A stretch of DNA of 57,325 nt from CANHEE01 sp043777755 (GTDB taxonomy: Bacteria > Bacteroidota > Bacteroidia > Chitinophagales > Saprospiraceae), in assembly GCA_043777755.1 (NCBI GenBank), contig JAYWHK010000199.1, positions 1 through 57,325 on the forward strand, written 5' to 3'. Made by a program: the position numbers and the translations under genes. Of the stretch, positions 7,111 to 15,848 are shown one piece after another. The notes beneath the pieces were generated by a model. That model was given only the letters and a program-made list of their open reading frames with translations. It searched no databases and was not told the DNA's origin. Each line of letters begins with the position of its first letter. Within the stretch, counting starts at the first letter, position 1.

Positions 7111-9684
7111 ATGACCAAATACTTTCAAACATTACTTTTACTTCTTGTATTTAGCAATATTTTTGCTCAAAAACAAACCTTGTCGTATTTTTTACCAGAT
7201 GTAAAATACGATGAAACGATACCTACACCTGAGCAATTCTTAGGTTTTCAAATTGGAGAACTTCACGTCAGTCACGACCAAGTAGTTGCTTACATGAGGG
7301 AATTAGACCGACGTTCTGATAGGATTACAATAGATATTCACGGACGAAGCCATGAACGTCGTCCAATGATGGCACTAATTATTACTTCTTCTGACAACCA
7401 CAAACGCTTGCAAGAGATTAAAAATCAGCATTTTATGTTGAGTGAATCTGACAAAAGTGCATCGGTGGACATTGCAACAACAACAATTGTTTTGTACCAA
7501 GGCTATTCTATTCATGGCAATGAGGCAAGTGGTGTAAATGCGTCAATGCTGATGGCATATTATTATGCCGCAGCACAAGGTGACGAGATTGAAAGTATTT
7601 TGAAAAATACAGTTATTCTTTTTGACCCCAGTTTTAATCCTGATGGAATACAACGTTTTTCCACTTGGGTGAACCAACATAAAAGTAAGAATTTGACGAC
7701 AGATCCAAGTAGCAGAGAGTTCAATGAAGTCTGGCCTGGCGGACGTTTTAACCACTATTGGTTTGACTTGAATAGGGATTGGTTGGTATCGCAAATGCCT
7801 GAAAGTCAAGGTCGTGTACGTCTTTTTCAAGAGTGGAAACCCAATATTTTGACAGACCACCACGAGATGGGAAGCAACTCGACTTTCTTTTTTCAGCCAG
7901 GTGTTCCAAGTCGTGTCAATCCGATTACGCCAAAGCAAAACCAAGAACTGACTTTCAAAATCGGTGAATTTCATGCAAAAGCATTGGATCAAATTGGTTC
8001 TGCCTATTATACACAAGAAAATTTTGATGATTTTTATTACGGCAAAGGTTCTACCTATCCTGATGCACAAGGTGCTATTGGTATTTTGTTTGAGCAAGCA
8101 AGTTCTCGAGGACATTTACAACGCACGAGCAATGGTTTATTGAGTTTTGCTTTTACCATCAGAAATCAAGTGACCACTTCATTTTCTACGATTCGTGCTG
8201 CACAAGCAATGCGCACTGAACTCCTTGAGTATCAACGTTCTTTTTATAAAAAAGCAAGTGAAGAAGCCAAAAGCGACAAACGCAATGCTTTTGTTTTTGG
8301 AGAAAACAAAGACTTGACCAAACAGTTTGCTTTTTTACAAATGTTGAAAAGAAACAATGTTAAAGTATATGAATTAGGAGAAAATACCAACATCGAAAAT
8401 CAAAAATTCGATAAAGGAAACGCTTACGTTGTACCTTTGAATCAACCACAATACAAACTCATCAGGGGTATTTTTGATACGCAAAAAACATTTGATGACA
8501 GCCTTTTTTACGATATATCTTCTTGGACATTGCCTTTGGCGTTTAATATTCCTTATGCTTCTGGAAATGTCGTTTTAGGCAAAGAAATCTTAGATATTCC
8601 AAGACCCAAAGGCGAAATTATTGGAAATCGAAGCACTTATGCCTACTTGATGGAGTGTACAGAGTATTTTTCACCCAATGCCTTGAATGCTTTACTTGCC
8701 GAAGGCTTAAATATTAAAGTGGCAACACAGCCTTTTTTAGCAAAAATTACCAACAATGGAGCAAAGTCTTTTAGTCAAGGAACACTCTTAGTAAACATAG
8801 CAAACCAGACCCGAAGCGGTGAAACAATCGCTAAGTTATTAGAAGCTCAAGCCGATAAAAATGGTATTAAATTTTACGCCGTTGAAACGGGTTTAACTTC
8901 TGATGGTATTGATTTAGGTAGTCCTAATTTTTTGACAGTCAAAACACCAAAAGTGGCATTGATTGTTGGAAACGGTGTTGATCCGAGCGTCGCTGGTGAA
9001 GCATGGCATTTATTAGACACTCGATACGACATGACAATGGCGCATTTTGATGCGGAACAAATCGCTCGTGGAAGTTTAAATGGTTACACTGCTTTGGTCA
9101 TGGCAGATGGTTCTTATGCTAATTTTTCGGAAGGTGCAAAAGCAAAATTACGAGAATGGGTTTCGGCTGGAAATACATTGATTGCACTTGGAAATTCCGC
9201 TAAATGGCTGAAAGACAACAATTTAATCAATATAAAATTCAAGCAAGGCAAGAGCAATATCAAACAAGGTATCCGTCGAGCTTATGCAGCCTCAGAAGAT
9301 GATTTGGGCGCAGAAGTTTTGGGCGGAGCAATTTTTGAAGCGGATTTGGACTTAACACATCCACTTTGCTATGGTTACACACGCTCAAAATTACCCATTT
9401 TTCAAGCGGACACTCTTTTTATGGAAACTGCTCAAAACCCTTATGCAACACCTTTGCAATTTACAAAAAACGCTTTAATGGGCGGTTATTTACATAAAAA
9501 ATTCAACGAAACAGTCAAAAATGCTGGAGCTGTTGTTGTCACAGCAATTGGTTCTGGTAAAGTCATTTGTTCAACTACTGACCCGAACTTCCGTGCTTTT
9601 TGGTACGGCACAAACAAGTGGTTTGCCAATGCTATTTTCTTTGGTAATATTATTGGAAGGAATACCGTGGAGTTGAGAGAATAA
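7111..9684 (+). CDS. Secreted M14-family zinc carboxypeptidase
   Basis: 857 residues with signal peptide ending in IFAQ (residue 20). The N-terminal half is an M14 peptidase domain: zinc ligands His135 and Glu138 in SIHGNEAS, a DLNRDW motif (219-224) corresponding to the Asn-Arg substrate-binding pair, the third zinc His in DHHEMG (His250 or His251), and the probable catalytic Glu328 in FEQASSRG. The C-terminal half (from about residue 610, PKVALIVGNG) looks like a class I glutamine-amidotransferase-like domain without an obvious catalytic triad. This architecture is common in Bacteroidota periplasmic or secreted peptidases. It likely trims peptides outside the cytoplasm. It follows the DUF5723-type gene and is closed by a terminator. 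Confidence 0.88.
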   Translation: MTKYFQTLLLLLVFSNIFAQKQTLSYFLPDVKYDETIPTPEQFLGFQIGELHVSHDQVVAYMRELDRRSDRITIDIHGRSHERRPMMALIITSSDNHKRLQEIKNQHFMLSESDKSASVDIATTTIVLYQGYSIHGNEASGVNASMLMAYYYAAAQGDEIESILKNTVILFDPSFNPDGIQRFSTWVNQHKSKNLTTDPSSREFNEVWPGGRFNHYWFDLNRDWLVSQMPESQGRVRLFQEWKPNILTDHHEMGSNSTFFFQPGVPSRVNPITPKQNQELTFKIGEFHAKALDQIGSAYYTQENFDDFYYGKGSTYPDAQGAIGILFEQASSRGHLQRTSNGLLSFAFTIRNQVTTSFSTIRAAQAMRTELLEYQRSFYKKASEEAKSDKRNAFVFGENKDLTKQFAFLQMLKRNNVKVYELGENTNIENQKFDKGNAYVVPLNQPQYKLIRGIFDTQKTFDDSLFYDISSWTLPLAFNIPYASGNVVLGKEILDIPRPKGEIIGNRSTYAYLMECTEYFSPNALNALLAEGLNIKVATQPFLAKITNNGAKSFSQGTLLVNIANQTRSGETIAKLLEAQADKNGIKFYAVETGLTSDGIDLGSPNFLTVKTPKVALIVGNGVDPSVAGEAWHLLDTRYDMTMAHFDAEQIARGSLNGYTALVMADGSYANFSEGAKAKLREWVSAGNTLIALGNSAKWLKDNNLINIKFKQGKSNIKQGIRRAYAASEDDLGAEVLGGAIFEADLDLTHPLCYGYTRSKLPIFQADTLFMETAQNPYATPLQFTKNALMGGYLHKKFNETVKNAGAVVVTAIGSGKVICSTTDPNFRAFWYGTNKWFANAIFFGNIIGRNTVELRE

Positions 9685-9710
9685 TTTTAATTTTTCTAAG
9701 AATATTTATA

Positions 9711-9755
9711 AAAAAGCGTTCTGAAATGTTAAGTTTCAAAACGCTTTTTATTTTT
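9711..9755 (+). terminator. Intrinsic terminator after the M14 gene
   Basis: Stem built on AAAAAGCGTT and AACGCTTTTT, extended imperfectly inward by TGAAA/TTTCA, followed by a T-rich run. Confidence 0.75.
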
Positions 9756-9758
9756 ACG

Positions 9759-9865
9759 CTAAGGATAAACCATCCTTAGAGTGGAGGTAAGGGCTGATTC
9801 TACCCCCCAGTAAACCAGCCCAGTCCACTATCCGTCAATCTACTAGAGACCAACGAAATATCTTT
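9759..9865. other. GC-rich structured intergenic stretch, possible small RNA
   Basis: A short GC-rich island in AT-rich surroundings. It holds a perfect 8-bp hairpin (CTAAGGAT/ATCCTTAG, 9759-9779) followed by a nested two-part stem: AGTGGA (9780-9785) with TCCACT (9824-9829) and, inside it, GGGCTG (9791-9796) with CAGCCC (9816-9821) around a C-rich loop. On the minus strand it lies just downstream of the small ORF at 9878-10030 and would be in the same transcript. Identity not recognised; it is not tmRNA, SRP RNA or RNase P RNA as far as I can see. Confidence 0.35.
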
Positions 9866-9877
9866 GTTAAAATGCAA

Positions 9878-10030
9878 CTATGCTACTTGAGCCAAGCGTT
9901 GCACCCTATGGGTATCCATTTCTATTACAGTGCCGTTTTCCATTTGGTTTTGAAGCGATGTAAAAGAGCGTCTATACTCAGAATAATTTGAAAACTCCCC
10001 AATAATAGCGGTGTTTTCGTTAGTACTCAT
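9878..10030 (-). CDS. Small hypothetical protein, 50 aa
   Basis: ATG at 10030 gives 50 residues (MSTNENTAIIGEF... ending RLAQVA); an in-frame extension to 10111 is possible but begins inside the likely leader. A TATTTTTG box on the minus strand near 10160-10167 would give a 5' leader of about 125 bases. No known motif is seen. After the stop the same frame stays open for a further 27 codons (57 or more bases of it GC-rich, ending in GLGWFTGG), so the gene might be a fragment of something longer interrupted by one stop. Evidence for translation is weak. Confidence 0.3.
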   Translation of the reverse strand: MSTNENTAIIGEFSNYSEYRRSFTSLQNQMENGTVIEMDTHRVQRLAQVA

Positions 10031-10353
10031 AAGGATTTGAAAACAAAGTAGGTTTTCTTTGTAAAAATACCTCGTGAGTAACTTTCGGTTGGTTTGGTGT
10101 ACAACTTCCATAAAGTAAAAAATAAATTAGTGTTTTAGTTTCTACCTGCAAAGTTGCAGCAAAAATAAGTCTAATATCGTGCCACTTTTTCTTAAAAACA
10201 ATATATTTTGTGACAACTAATATATTCATTAAATTATATTTTTTATAAATATGTATTAAATGAAAATGACAATTTGACAGTAATATAGTGATGGCATAGC
10301 ATTTGACCAATAGTTTTCGACTAATTTTTTACAATTAATATAATTTATAAAAT

Positions 10354-12204
10354 ATGACAAAAGGTAATATTTCAGTACAGACGGAAAACATTTTTCCTAT
10401 CATTAAGCAGTTTTTGTATTCTGACCAAGAGATTTTTTTAAGGGAGTTGGTTTCTAATGCAGTAGATGCCACAGTAAAACTGAGAACTTTGGCTTCAAAA
10501 GGCATCGTAAAGGGTGAAATCGGTGATACTACTATCGAAATCATACTGGACAAAGAAAATAAGACTTTGACCATTAGCGATAAAGGAATTGGTATGAGTG
10601 AAGAAGAAGCTCAAAAGTATTTAAATCAAGTAGCTTTTTCAAGTGCGCAAGAATTTTTGGACAAATACCAAGGAGAGGCGAGTATTATCGGTCATTTTGG
10701 CTTAGGTTTTTACTCGGCATTTATGGTGTCAAAAAAAGTAGAAGTTGTGACAAAAACTTGGCAGGAAAATTTTTCTGCCGTAAAATGGTCTTGCGAAGGA
10801 AATCCCGAATATTCTCTTGAAAATGTTGAAAAAACAAACAGAGGTACAGACATCGTATTGCACATTGCGGACGATGCTTTGGATTATTTGGAGAAAAGCA
10901 AAATCGAAGGTTTATTGGAAAAATATTGTAAATTTTTGCCAATTCCAATAAAATTTGGAACAAAAACGGAAACAAACTACGAAGGTGAAGGCGAAAATGA
11001 GCAAGCGATTGAAACTGAGGTAGATAATATCATCAACAATCCGAATCCAATTTGGAAAAAATCACCAAATGAATTGTCAGATGATGATTATCGCAACTTT
11101 TACCAAGAGCTTTATCCGATGAGTCAGCCACCTTTATTCTGGATTCATCTGAATGTTGATTATCCTTTTAACTTGACTGGAATTTTGTATTTTCCAAAGT
11201 TGAACAATTCAATGGAGATTCAGCGCAACAAAATTCAGTTGTACAGCAATCAGGTTTTTGTAACTGATGATGTAAAAGAGATTGTTCCAGAGTTTTTGAT
11301 GTTGTTGCATGGTGTGATTGATTCGCCAGATATTCCTTTGAATGTTTCTCGAAGTTACTTACAGAGTGATAAAGAAGTAAAAAAAATCACCAGCCACATC
11401 ACTAAAAAAGTCGCAGACAAACTTTGGGATATTTTCCGTACTCAACGTGAAGATTATCAAGCAAAATGGAAAGATATTGGTATTTTTGTAAAATATGGTA
11501 TGCTTTCTGATGAAAATTTTCACGATAAAGCAAGCAAGTTTGTTTTATTGCAAAATGCTGATAATCAGTATTTTACATTAGAGGAATACAAAGAAAAAAT
11601 CAAGGAAAACCAAACCGATAAAAACAATAAGTTGGTTGGAATCTATACTGTCAATGAGCAAGCGCAAGATGCTTACATTCAAGCCGCTAAAAACAAAGGT
11701 TATGATGTCATCTTGATGCCAGAAGTGATTGACAATCACTTTATTCAACATTTGGAATACAAAGTAAATGAAATGACTTTTGTTCGTGTTGATGCTGATA
11801 CAGTGAATAACTTGATTCAAAAAGATGAAAAAATTGAATCTGTACTAAGCGAAGATGAGCAAAATACAGTAAAATCATTGTTTGAAAAAATCGTTACGGA
11901 CAAAAGCGCAAGCGTAACTTTAACGCCGCTTTCTCCTGATGATGCGCCTGTGATGATTACAAAACCTGAATTTATGCGTCGTATGAAAGAGATGCAAATG
12001 ATGCAAGGCATGAATTTTGGCGATTTCGGTGATATGTACAATGTCGTGGTGAATACCAATCACCCAATTATTGCTTCAAAATTAAGTGGTGACAATGCTG
12101 AAATAACTGTAAAATACCTTTATGATTTGGCTCTTTTGAGTCAAGGAATGTTGAAAGGTGCTGATTTAACAGCTTTTGTGAACAATAGTTTGAAAAATGT
12201 ATAA
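10354..12204 (+). CDS. htpG: Chaperone HtpG (bacterial Hsp90)
   Basis: 616 residues, the normal bacterial length. The N-terminal GHKL ATPase shows the three nucleotide-binding boxes: LRELVSNAVDA (with the Mg-binding Asn), DKGIGMS and GHFGLGFYSAFMV. The middle domain carries NVSRSYLQSD, including the conserved Arg that contacts the gamma phosphate. The C-terminal dimerisation domain includes a Met-rich amphipathic helix (RRMKEMQMMQGMNF), which in Hsp90 proteins contacts clients. Cytosolic ATP-dependent protein remodelling is expected. The gene stands alone, about 670 bp after the M14 gene, and ends with its own terminator. Confidence 0.96.
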   Translation: MTKGNISVQTENIFPIIKQFLYSDQEIFLRELVSNAVDATVKLRTLASKGIVKGEIGDTTIEIILDKENKTLTISDKGIGMSEEEAQKYLNQVAFSSAQEFLDKYQGEASIIGHFGLGFYSAFMVSKKVEVVTKTWQENFSAVKWSCEGNPEYSLENVEKTNRGTDIVLHIADDALDYLEKSKIEGLLEKYCKFLPIPIKFGTKTETNYEGEGENEQAIETEVDNIINNPNPIWKKSPNELSDDDYRNFYQELYPMSQPPLFWIHLNVDYPFNLTGILYFPKLNNSMEIQRNKIQLYSNQVFVTDDVKEIVPEFLMLLHGVIDSPDIPLNVSRSYLQSDKEVKKITSHITKKVADKLWDIFRTQREDYQAKWKDIGIFVKYGMLSDENFHDKASKFVLLQNADNQYFTLEEYKEKIKENQTDKNNKLVGIYTVNEQAQDAYIQAAKNKGYDVILMPEVIDNHFIQHLEYKVNEMTFVRVDADTVNNLIQKDEKIESVLSEDEQNTVKSLFEKIVTDKSASVTLTPLSPDDAPVMITKPEFMRRMKEMQMMQGMNFGDFGDMYNVVVNTNHPIIASKLSGDNAEITVKYLYDLALLSQGMLKGADLTAFVNNSLKNV

Positions 12205-12282
12205 ATAGTCGCAGTTCAATAAGTCAGGCAAAGCATGATGGCTCAAAATGCGCTCATCGCAAGTCTGAAAATCATAAGTATT

Positions 12283-12299
12283 TTGATTCTTAATAGATT
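12283..12299. repeat. Short 17-bp dispersed motif
   Basis: TTGATTCTTAATAGATT here is identical to 24483-24499, inside the diverged family A relative. The surrounding AAGTCTGAAAATCATAAG also resembles that region, so this may be a faint further relic of the repeat. Confidence 0.35.
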
Positions 12300-12320
12300 G
12301 ACGATTTGATGATTTTATAA

Positions 12321-12368
12321 AAATGGTTCGTAGTTGTAATAAACTGCGAACCATTTATATTTTTTTTC
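12321..12368 (+). terminator. Intrinsic terminator of htpG
   Basis: AAATGGTTCGTAGTT pairs with AACTGCGAACCATTT (one mismatch), followed by an AT-rich stretch with a T-run. Confidence 0.75.
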
Positions 12369-12376
12369 TATCTTTG
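12369..12376 (+). promoter_or_regulatory. -7 promoter box TATCTTTG of kynU
   Basis: Exact box directly after the htpG terminator and 31 bp before the kynureninase ATG. Confidence 0.6.
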
Positions 12377-12407
12377 CCTTGTTTTATACAATTTTAAATA
12401 AAAATCA

Positions 12408-13688
12408 ATGCAAAATACGCTTGCCTACGCTCGACTCCAAGATAAAAATGACGAGCTTAACTTCCTTCAAAAACAGTTTCATTTTCCTCAAAAAAATGGT
12501 GAAAAAGCCTTGTATTTGTGTGGAAACTCCTTAGGATTACAACCAAAAACTGCCAAAAAAGAGTTTGTAAAAGAGCTTGACCGTTGGGCTGATTTGGGCG
12601 TAGAAGGTTATTTTAAAGGAGAAACCGCTTGGTTGTATTACCATCAGTATTTGTCAAAAGCAAGTGCCAGTTTGGTTGGAGCAAAAGAAAATGAAGTCAT
12701 TGTGATGAATACCTTGACTACGAATTTGCATTTGGCAATGGTTTCATTTTATCGCCCAACGCAACAGCGTTTCAAAATCATCATGGAAGGTTCGGCATTC
12801 CCTTCTGACCAATATGCGATAGAAAGTCAGGTTAAATTTCATGGTTTTTTGCCAGAAAATTCGATTGTAGAAATTTTTCCAAGAGAAGGTGAGCGCACTT
12901 TACGGACAGAAGACATTTTACAAACCATTGACAATCATAAAGATAGCGTAGCATTGGTGCTTTTGGGAGGCATCAATTATTATACAGGACAGTTTTTTGA
13001 CTTAAAAAAAATTACGCAAAAAGCACACGAAGTCGGAGCAATTGCAGGTTTTGATTTGGCGCACGTTGCAGGAAATATTCCATTGCAATTGCACGATTGG
13101 GACGTTGATTTTGCTGTTTGGTGTACCTATAAATATTTAAATTCTGGACCAGGCGGCCCAAGTGGAATGTTTGTCAATGAGCGTTTTGCAAATGACGAAA
13201 CCTTGCCACGTTTTGCAGGTTGGTGGGGTCACAACTTGGAGCAACGTTTTCAAATGAAAAAAGGATTTATCCAAATGAATGGCGCAGCAGGTTGGCAATT
13301 GAGTACAGCCCAAGTATTTAATTTTGTAGCACACAAAGCAAGTTTGGAGATTTTTGAAAGTGTAGGAATTGAAAAATTAAGGCAAAAAAGTATTCAATTG
13401 ACCGCTTATTTGGAATTTATTTTAAATAGAATAAATGAAAAAACACCGTATTTCGACATCATTACGCCAGCAAATCCAAACGAAAGAGGTTGCCAATTGT
13501 CAGTCTTAACAGGTGAAAACGGTAAGAAATTATTTGATTTTTTAGCAAAAAATCATGTTATTTGCGATTGGAGAGAACCCAACGTAATTCGTTTTTCGCC
13601 AGTTCCGTTGTACAATTCATTTCAAGATGTTTATCGTTTAGGGCAATTAATTGAAAAGGCGATTTGTGAAAATATTTTAAAAAATTAG
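12408..13688 (+). CDS. kynU: Kynureninase
   Basis: 426 residues, normal for the family. PLP-dependent fold type I enzyme that cleaves L-kynurenine to anthranilate and alanine, or 3-hydroxykynurenine to 3-hydroxyanthranilate, in tryptophan degradation and NAD synthesis. Lys242 in CTYKYLNSGPGGPSG is the expected Schiff-base lysine; LCGNSLGLQP near the N-terminus, FDLAHVAGN and RFAGWWGHN are strong family blocks. No other kynurenine-pathway gene is adjacent, so the pathway partners must lie elsewhere or the enzyme works alone on imported kynurenine. It has its own promoter and stands alone. Confidence 0.96.
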   Translation: MQNTLAYARLQDKNDELNFLQKQFHFPQKNGEKALYLCGNSLGLQPKTAKKEFVKELDRWADLGVEGYFKGETAWLYYHQYLSKASASLVGAKENEVIVMNTLTTNLHLAMVSFYRPTQQRFKIIMEGSAFPSDQYAIESQVKFHGFLPENSIVEIFPREGERTLRTEDILQTIDNHKDSVALVLLGGINYYTGQFFDLKKITQKAHEVGAIAGFDLAHVAGNIPLQLHDWDVDFAVWCTYKYLNSGPGGPSGMFVNERFANDETLPRFAGWWGHNLEQRFQMKKGFIQMNGAAGWQLSTAQVFNFVAHKASLEIFESVGIEKLRQKSIQLTAYLEFILNRINEKTPYFDIITPANPNERGCQLSVLTGENGKKLFDFLAKNHVICDWREPNVIRFSPVPLYNSFQDVYRLGQLIEKAICENILKN

Positions 13689-13700
13689 GTAATTTAGGTA

Positions 13701-13720
13701 GCATGAGCTTTAGCTCGTGA
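13701..13720. repeat. Short repeat GCATGAGCTTTAGCTCGT
   Basis: A near-copy lies at 13931-13950 (GCATGAACTTTAGCTCGT), flanking repeat D on the other side, and a reverse-complement variant at 22657-22684. The core is partly self-complementary (GAGCTTTAGCTC). It looks like a dispersed intergenic motif. Confidence 0.45.
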
Positions 13721-13770
13721 AAATAATTCTTAGTGTTCGAAATCCCGTGCTTGCAAACTAAACGCATTTT

Positions 13771-13902
13771 CGCACACGGATTTTCGCAGATAAAATCAAT
13801 AAATTGATTTCATTCACGGATTTTCACGGATTTTTTAGGTAGGGAATCCGTGAAAATCCGTGAGTGATGCGAAGCATCATCCGTGCAAATCTGCGTGCAA
13901 AA
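13771..13902. repeat. Palindromic repeat D built on ATCCGTGAAAATCCGTG
   Basis: A perfect 19-bp inverted repeat (13814-13832 and 13845-13863) sits inside weaker outer arms around CGCAGAT (near 13785) and ATCTGCG (near 13889), with a small GATGC/GCATC hairpin at 13866-13878. Sequences of this CCGTGAAAATCCGTG type recur in intergenic DNA of many unrelated bacteria. It fills most of the 297-bp gap between kynU and the haloperoxidase gene. Confidence 0.65.
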
Positions 13903-13985
13903 TTATGAAACATAAGCAACTTCATCAGCAGCATGAACTTTAGCTCGTTTTACCAATAATAATAAATTTTTATAAAAAATAAAAA

Positions 13986-15320
13986 ATGTCAAAAAAAGGA
14001 TTTTTATCAATCATAGCCATTATCGTATTGGGAAGTATTTTTTCTTGTAGCAACTCAAATTTTCAACAAGAGGCTCAGAATCCACAATTTATCCACAAAT
14101 CATTGCGAAAAATAACAGATATTATAACATACGATATTTTTCCACCACCAATTGCAAGCCGTATTTATGCTTACGCTACGATTGCTGGCTACGAAGCATT
14201 GATTCCAGCTTTTCCAGCGCAACGCTCGTTGGCAGGACAAGTAAAAGGTTTGAGCGAAACGCCGCAGCCCGAAGCTGGAAAAACGTACTGTTTTCCCTTG
14301 GCATCTGCCCAAGCAATGCTTTTGGTTGGAAAAAAAATGACTTTTTCAGATGATGAAATGGATATTTATATTAAAAATATCCACGAGGATTTTAAAAAAT
14401 TAAATATGCCAAACGATGTTTTTCAAAACTCTTTGAAATATGGCGAAGCTGTCGCAGCGCACATTTTGGCATGGTCGGGCAAAGACAATTACAAAGAATC
14501 CCGTTCTGCGGCGAAATACTCAATTGACTTAAAATCCAAGTCAAAATGGCAGCCGACACCGCCAATGTATGCAGAAGCAATAGAACCACATTGGCGTTCT
14601 ATTCGTCCGCTTACCTTGGATTCGGCAGCTCAGTTCAAGCCAGCTCGCCCAACCGCTTTTAGCATTGATAAAAAAAGTCAGTTTTACAAAGAAGCAATGG
14701 AAGTATTTGAAGTTGGTCAAAAAAACGATGATTTTACAAGAGAAACGGCTCGTTTTTGGGATGATAATGCCATCGCAACGCAAGTACAAGGACATTTTAT
14801 GACTTCTGTCAAAAAAATTACACCTGGTGGACATTGGCTTAACATTACTCGCTCCGTTGCTGAGGAGCAAAAAGCAGACGTTATGAAAAGCATGGAAAGC
14901 TATACCTTAGTCGCTGTTGGTTTGTTAGATGCTTTTATTAGTTGTTGGGACGAAAAATACCGCAGCGAACACATTCGTCCAGAAACGTATATCAACACTT
15001 ACATCAACCAAGATTGGCGACCAAATCCTTTGCAAACGCCGCCTTTTCCAGAATACACAAGCGGTCATAGCGTTGTTTCGGGAGCTTCCGCAGCGATTTT
15101 GGGACAATTGTACGGTAAAAATGTTGCTTTTACAGACAGTACAGAAGTGCAATACGGAATTCCAGAACGCCGTTTTGAATCTTTTGACAAAGCTGCGCAA
15201 CAAGCCGCAATTAGTCGTATGTATGGCGGTATTCACTTCCGTCCAGCGATTGAAAATGGCGTTGTACAAGGTGAAAATATTGGAAAATATGTTATAACAA
15301 AAGTAAAAACAAAAAAATAA
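13986..15320 (+). CDS. Vanadium-dependent haloperoxidase/PAP2-superfamily lipoprotein
   Basis: 444 residues with a lipobox ending at Cys21. The complete acid-phosphatase/haloperoxidase signature is present: K-x6-RP as Lys324...Arg331-Pro332, SGH at 359-361 and SR-x5-H as Ser410-Arg411...His417. These residues bind vanadate or phosphate and hold the catalytic His. The extra helical N-terminal domain is typical of the bacterial haloperoxidase-like branch rather than of lipid phosphatases. Substrate, halide oxidation or phosphate ester, cannot be decided from sequence. It should act in the periplasm or at the outer membrane. A small TPR gene follows 12 bp downstream, likely in the same operon. 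Confidence 0.85.
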   Translation: MSKKGFLSIIAIIVLGSIFSCSNSNFQQEAQNPQFIHKSLRKITDIITYDIFPPPIASRIYAYATIAGYEALIPAFPAQRSLAGQVKGLSETPQPEAGKTYCFPLASAQAMLLVGKKMTFSDDEMDIYIKNIHEDFKKLNMPNDVFQNSLKYGEAVAAHILAWSGKDNYKESRSAAKYSIDLKSKSKWQPTPPMYAEAIEPHWRSIRPLTLDSAAQFKPARPTAFSIDKKSQFYKEAMEVFEVGQKNDDFTRETARFWDDNAIATQVQGHFMTSVKKITPGGHWLNITRSVAEEQKADVMKSMESYTLVAVGLLDAFISCWDEKYRSEHIRPETYINTYINQDWRPNPLQTPPFPEYTSGHSVVSGASAAILGQLYGKNVAFTDSTEVQYGIPERRFESFDKAAQQAAISRMYGGIHFRPAIENGVVQGENIGKYVITKVKTKK

Positions 15321-15332
15321 ACCTCCATAAAT

Positions 15333-15659
15333 ATGTCTTCAAGATTGAATCAGCTTCAAGTTTTTTTGGAAGCTACACCAAACGAACCTTTTATTCTTTT
15401 TGCCATTGCAAAAGAATATGAAGGCTTGGGAAATAAAGAACAAACACTTTTTTATTATGAAAAATTAGTGCAAGAACACAGCTCGTATGTTGGTACTTAT
15501 TATCATTTGGGAAAATTCTATGAACGAGAGGAGCGTATCGCTGATGCCATCGCCACTTACAAAAAAGGAATGGAAGTTGCGCAAGCCCAAAATGAACGTC
15601 ATGCGCATGGCGAATTGGCAACTGCCAAAATGATGATTGACGATGACGATGATTTTTAA
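15333..15659 (+). CDS. Small TPR-repeat protein
   Basis: 108 residues and no signal peptide, so cytoplasmic. Two to three tetratricopeptide units are visible: FILFAIAKEYEGLGNKEQT, then YVGTYYHLGKFYEREERIADA and a following helix ending with an Asp-rich tail (DDDDDF). Proteins of this size and shape are widespread in Bacteroidota and presumably serve as protein-protein adaptors. It begins 12 bp after the haloperoxidase gene, so co-transcription is likely, but a functional link is not shown. Confidence 0.75.
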   Translation: MSSRLNQLQVFLEATPNEPFILFAIAKEYEGLGNKEQTLFYYEKLVQEHSSYVGTYYHLGKFYEREERIADAIATYKKGMEVAQAQNERHAHGELATAKMMIDDDDDF

Positions 15660-15707
15660 AGTTAAACGAAACTTAGTTTAGGATAGATTTGTCAAAAATA
15701 GAAGTAC

Positions 15708-15848
15708 TAAGTAGTTGGGCTAAAATAAACGTGGTTATTTTTTCCAGTCGATTGCTCAAAAAGTTATAAATAACTTCCTTATAGTCAGCTATTTATAACT
15801 TTTTTCTCAACGACAAAATAACCACGTTTATTTCCATACGCCTACTTA
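15708..15848 (+). repeat. Family A palindromic repeat, full 141-bp copy
   Basis: Starts TAAGTAGTTGGGCTAA and ends ATACGCCTACTTA. Outer arms contain AAATAAACGTGGTTATTTT and its complement; inner arms contain AAAAAGTTATAAATA and TATTTATAACTTTTTT around a loop near ACTTCCTTATAGTCAGC. The whole element can fold into one long hairpin. It ends one base before the stop codon of the DUF5682 gene. Copy 2 is at 54414-54554 with identical length. Confidence 0.88.

Noticed and set aside
9781..9830. Resemblance of GGGCTGATTCT to the tmRNA 5' end
   Set aside because: Only 11 bases match; there is no tRNA-like 3' end, tag frame or suitable length.
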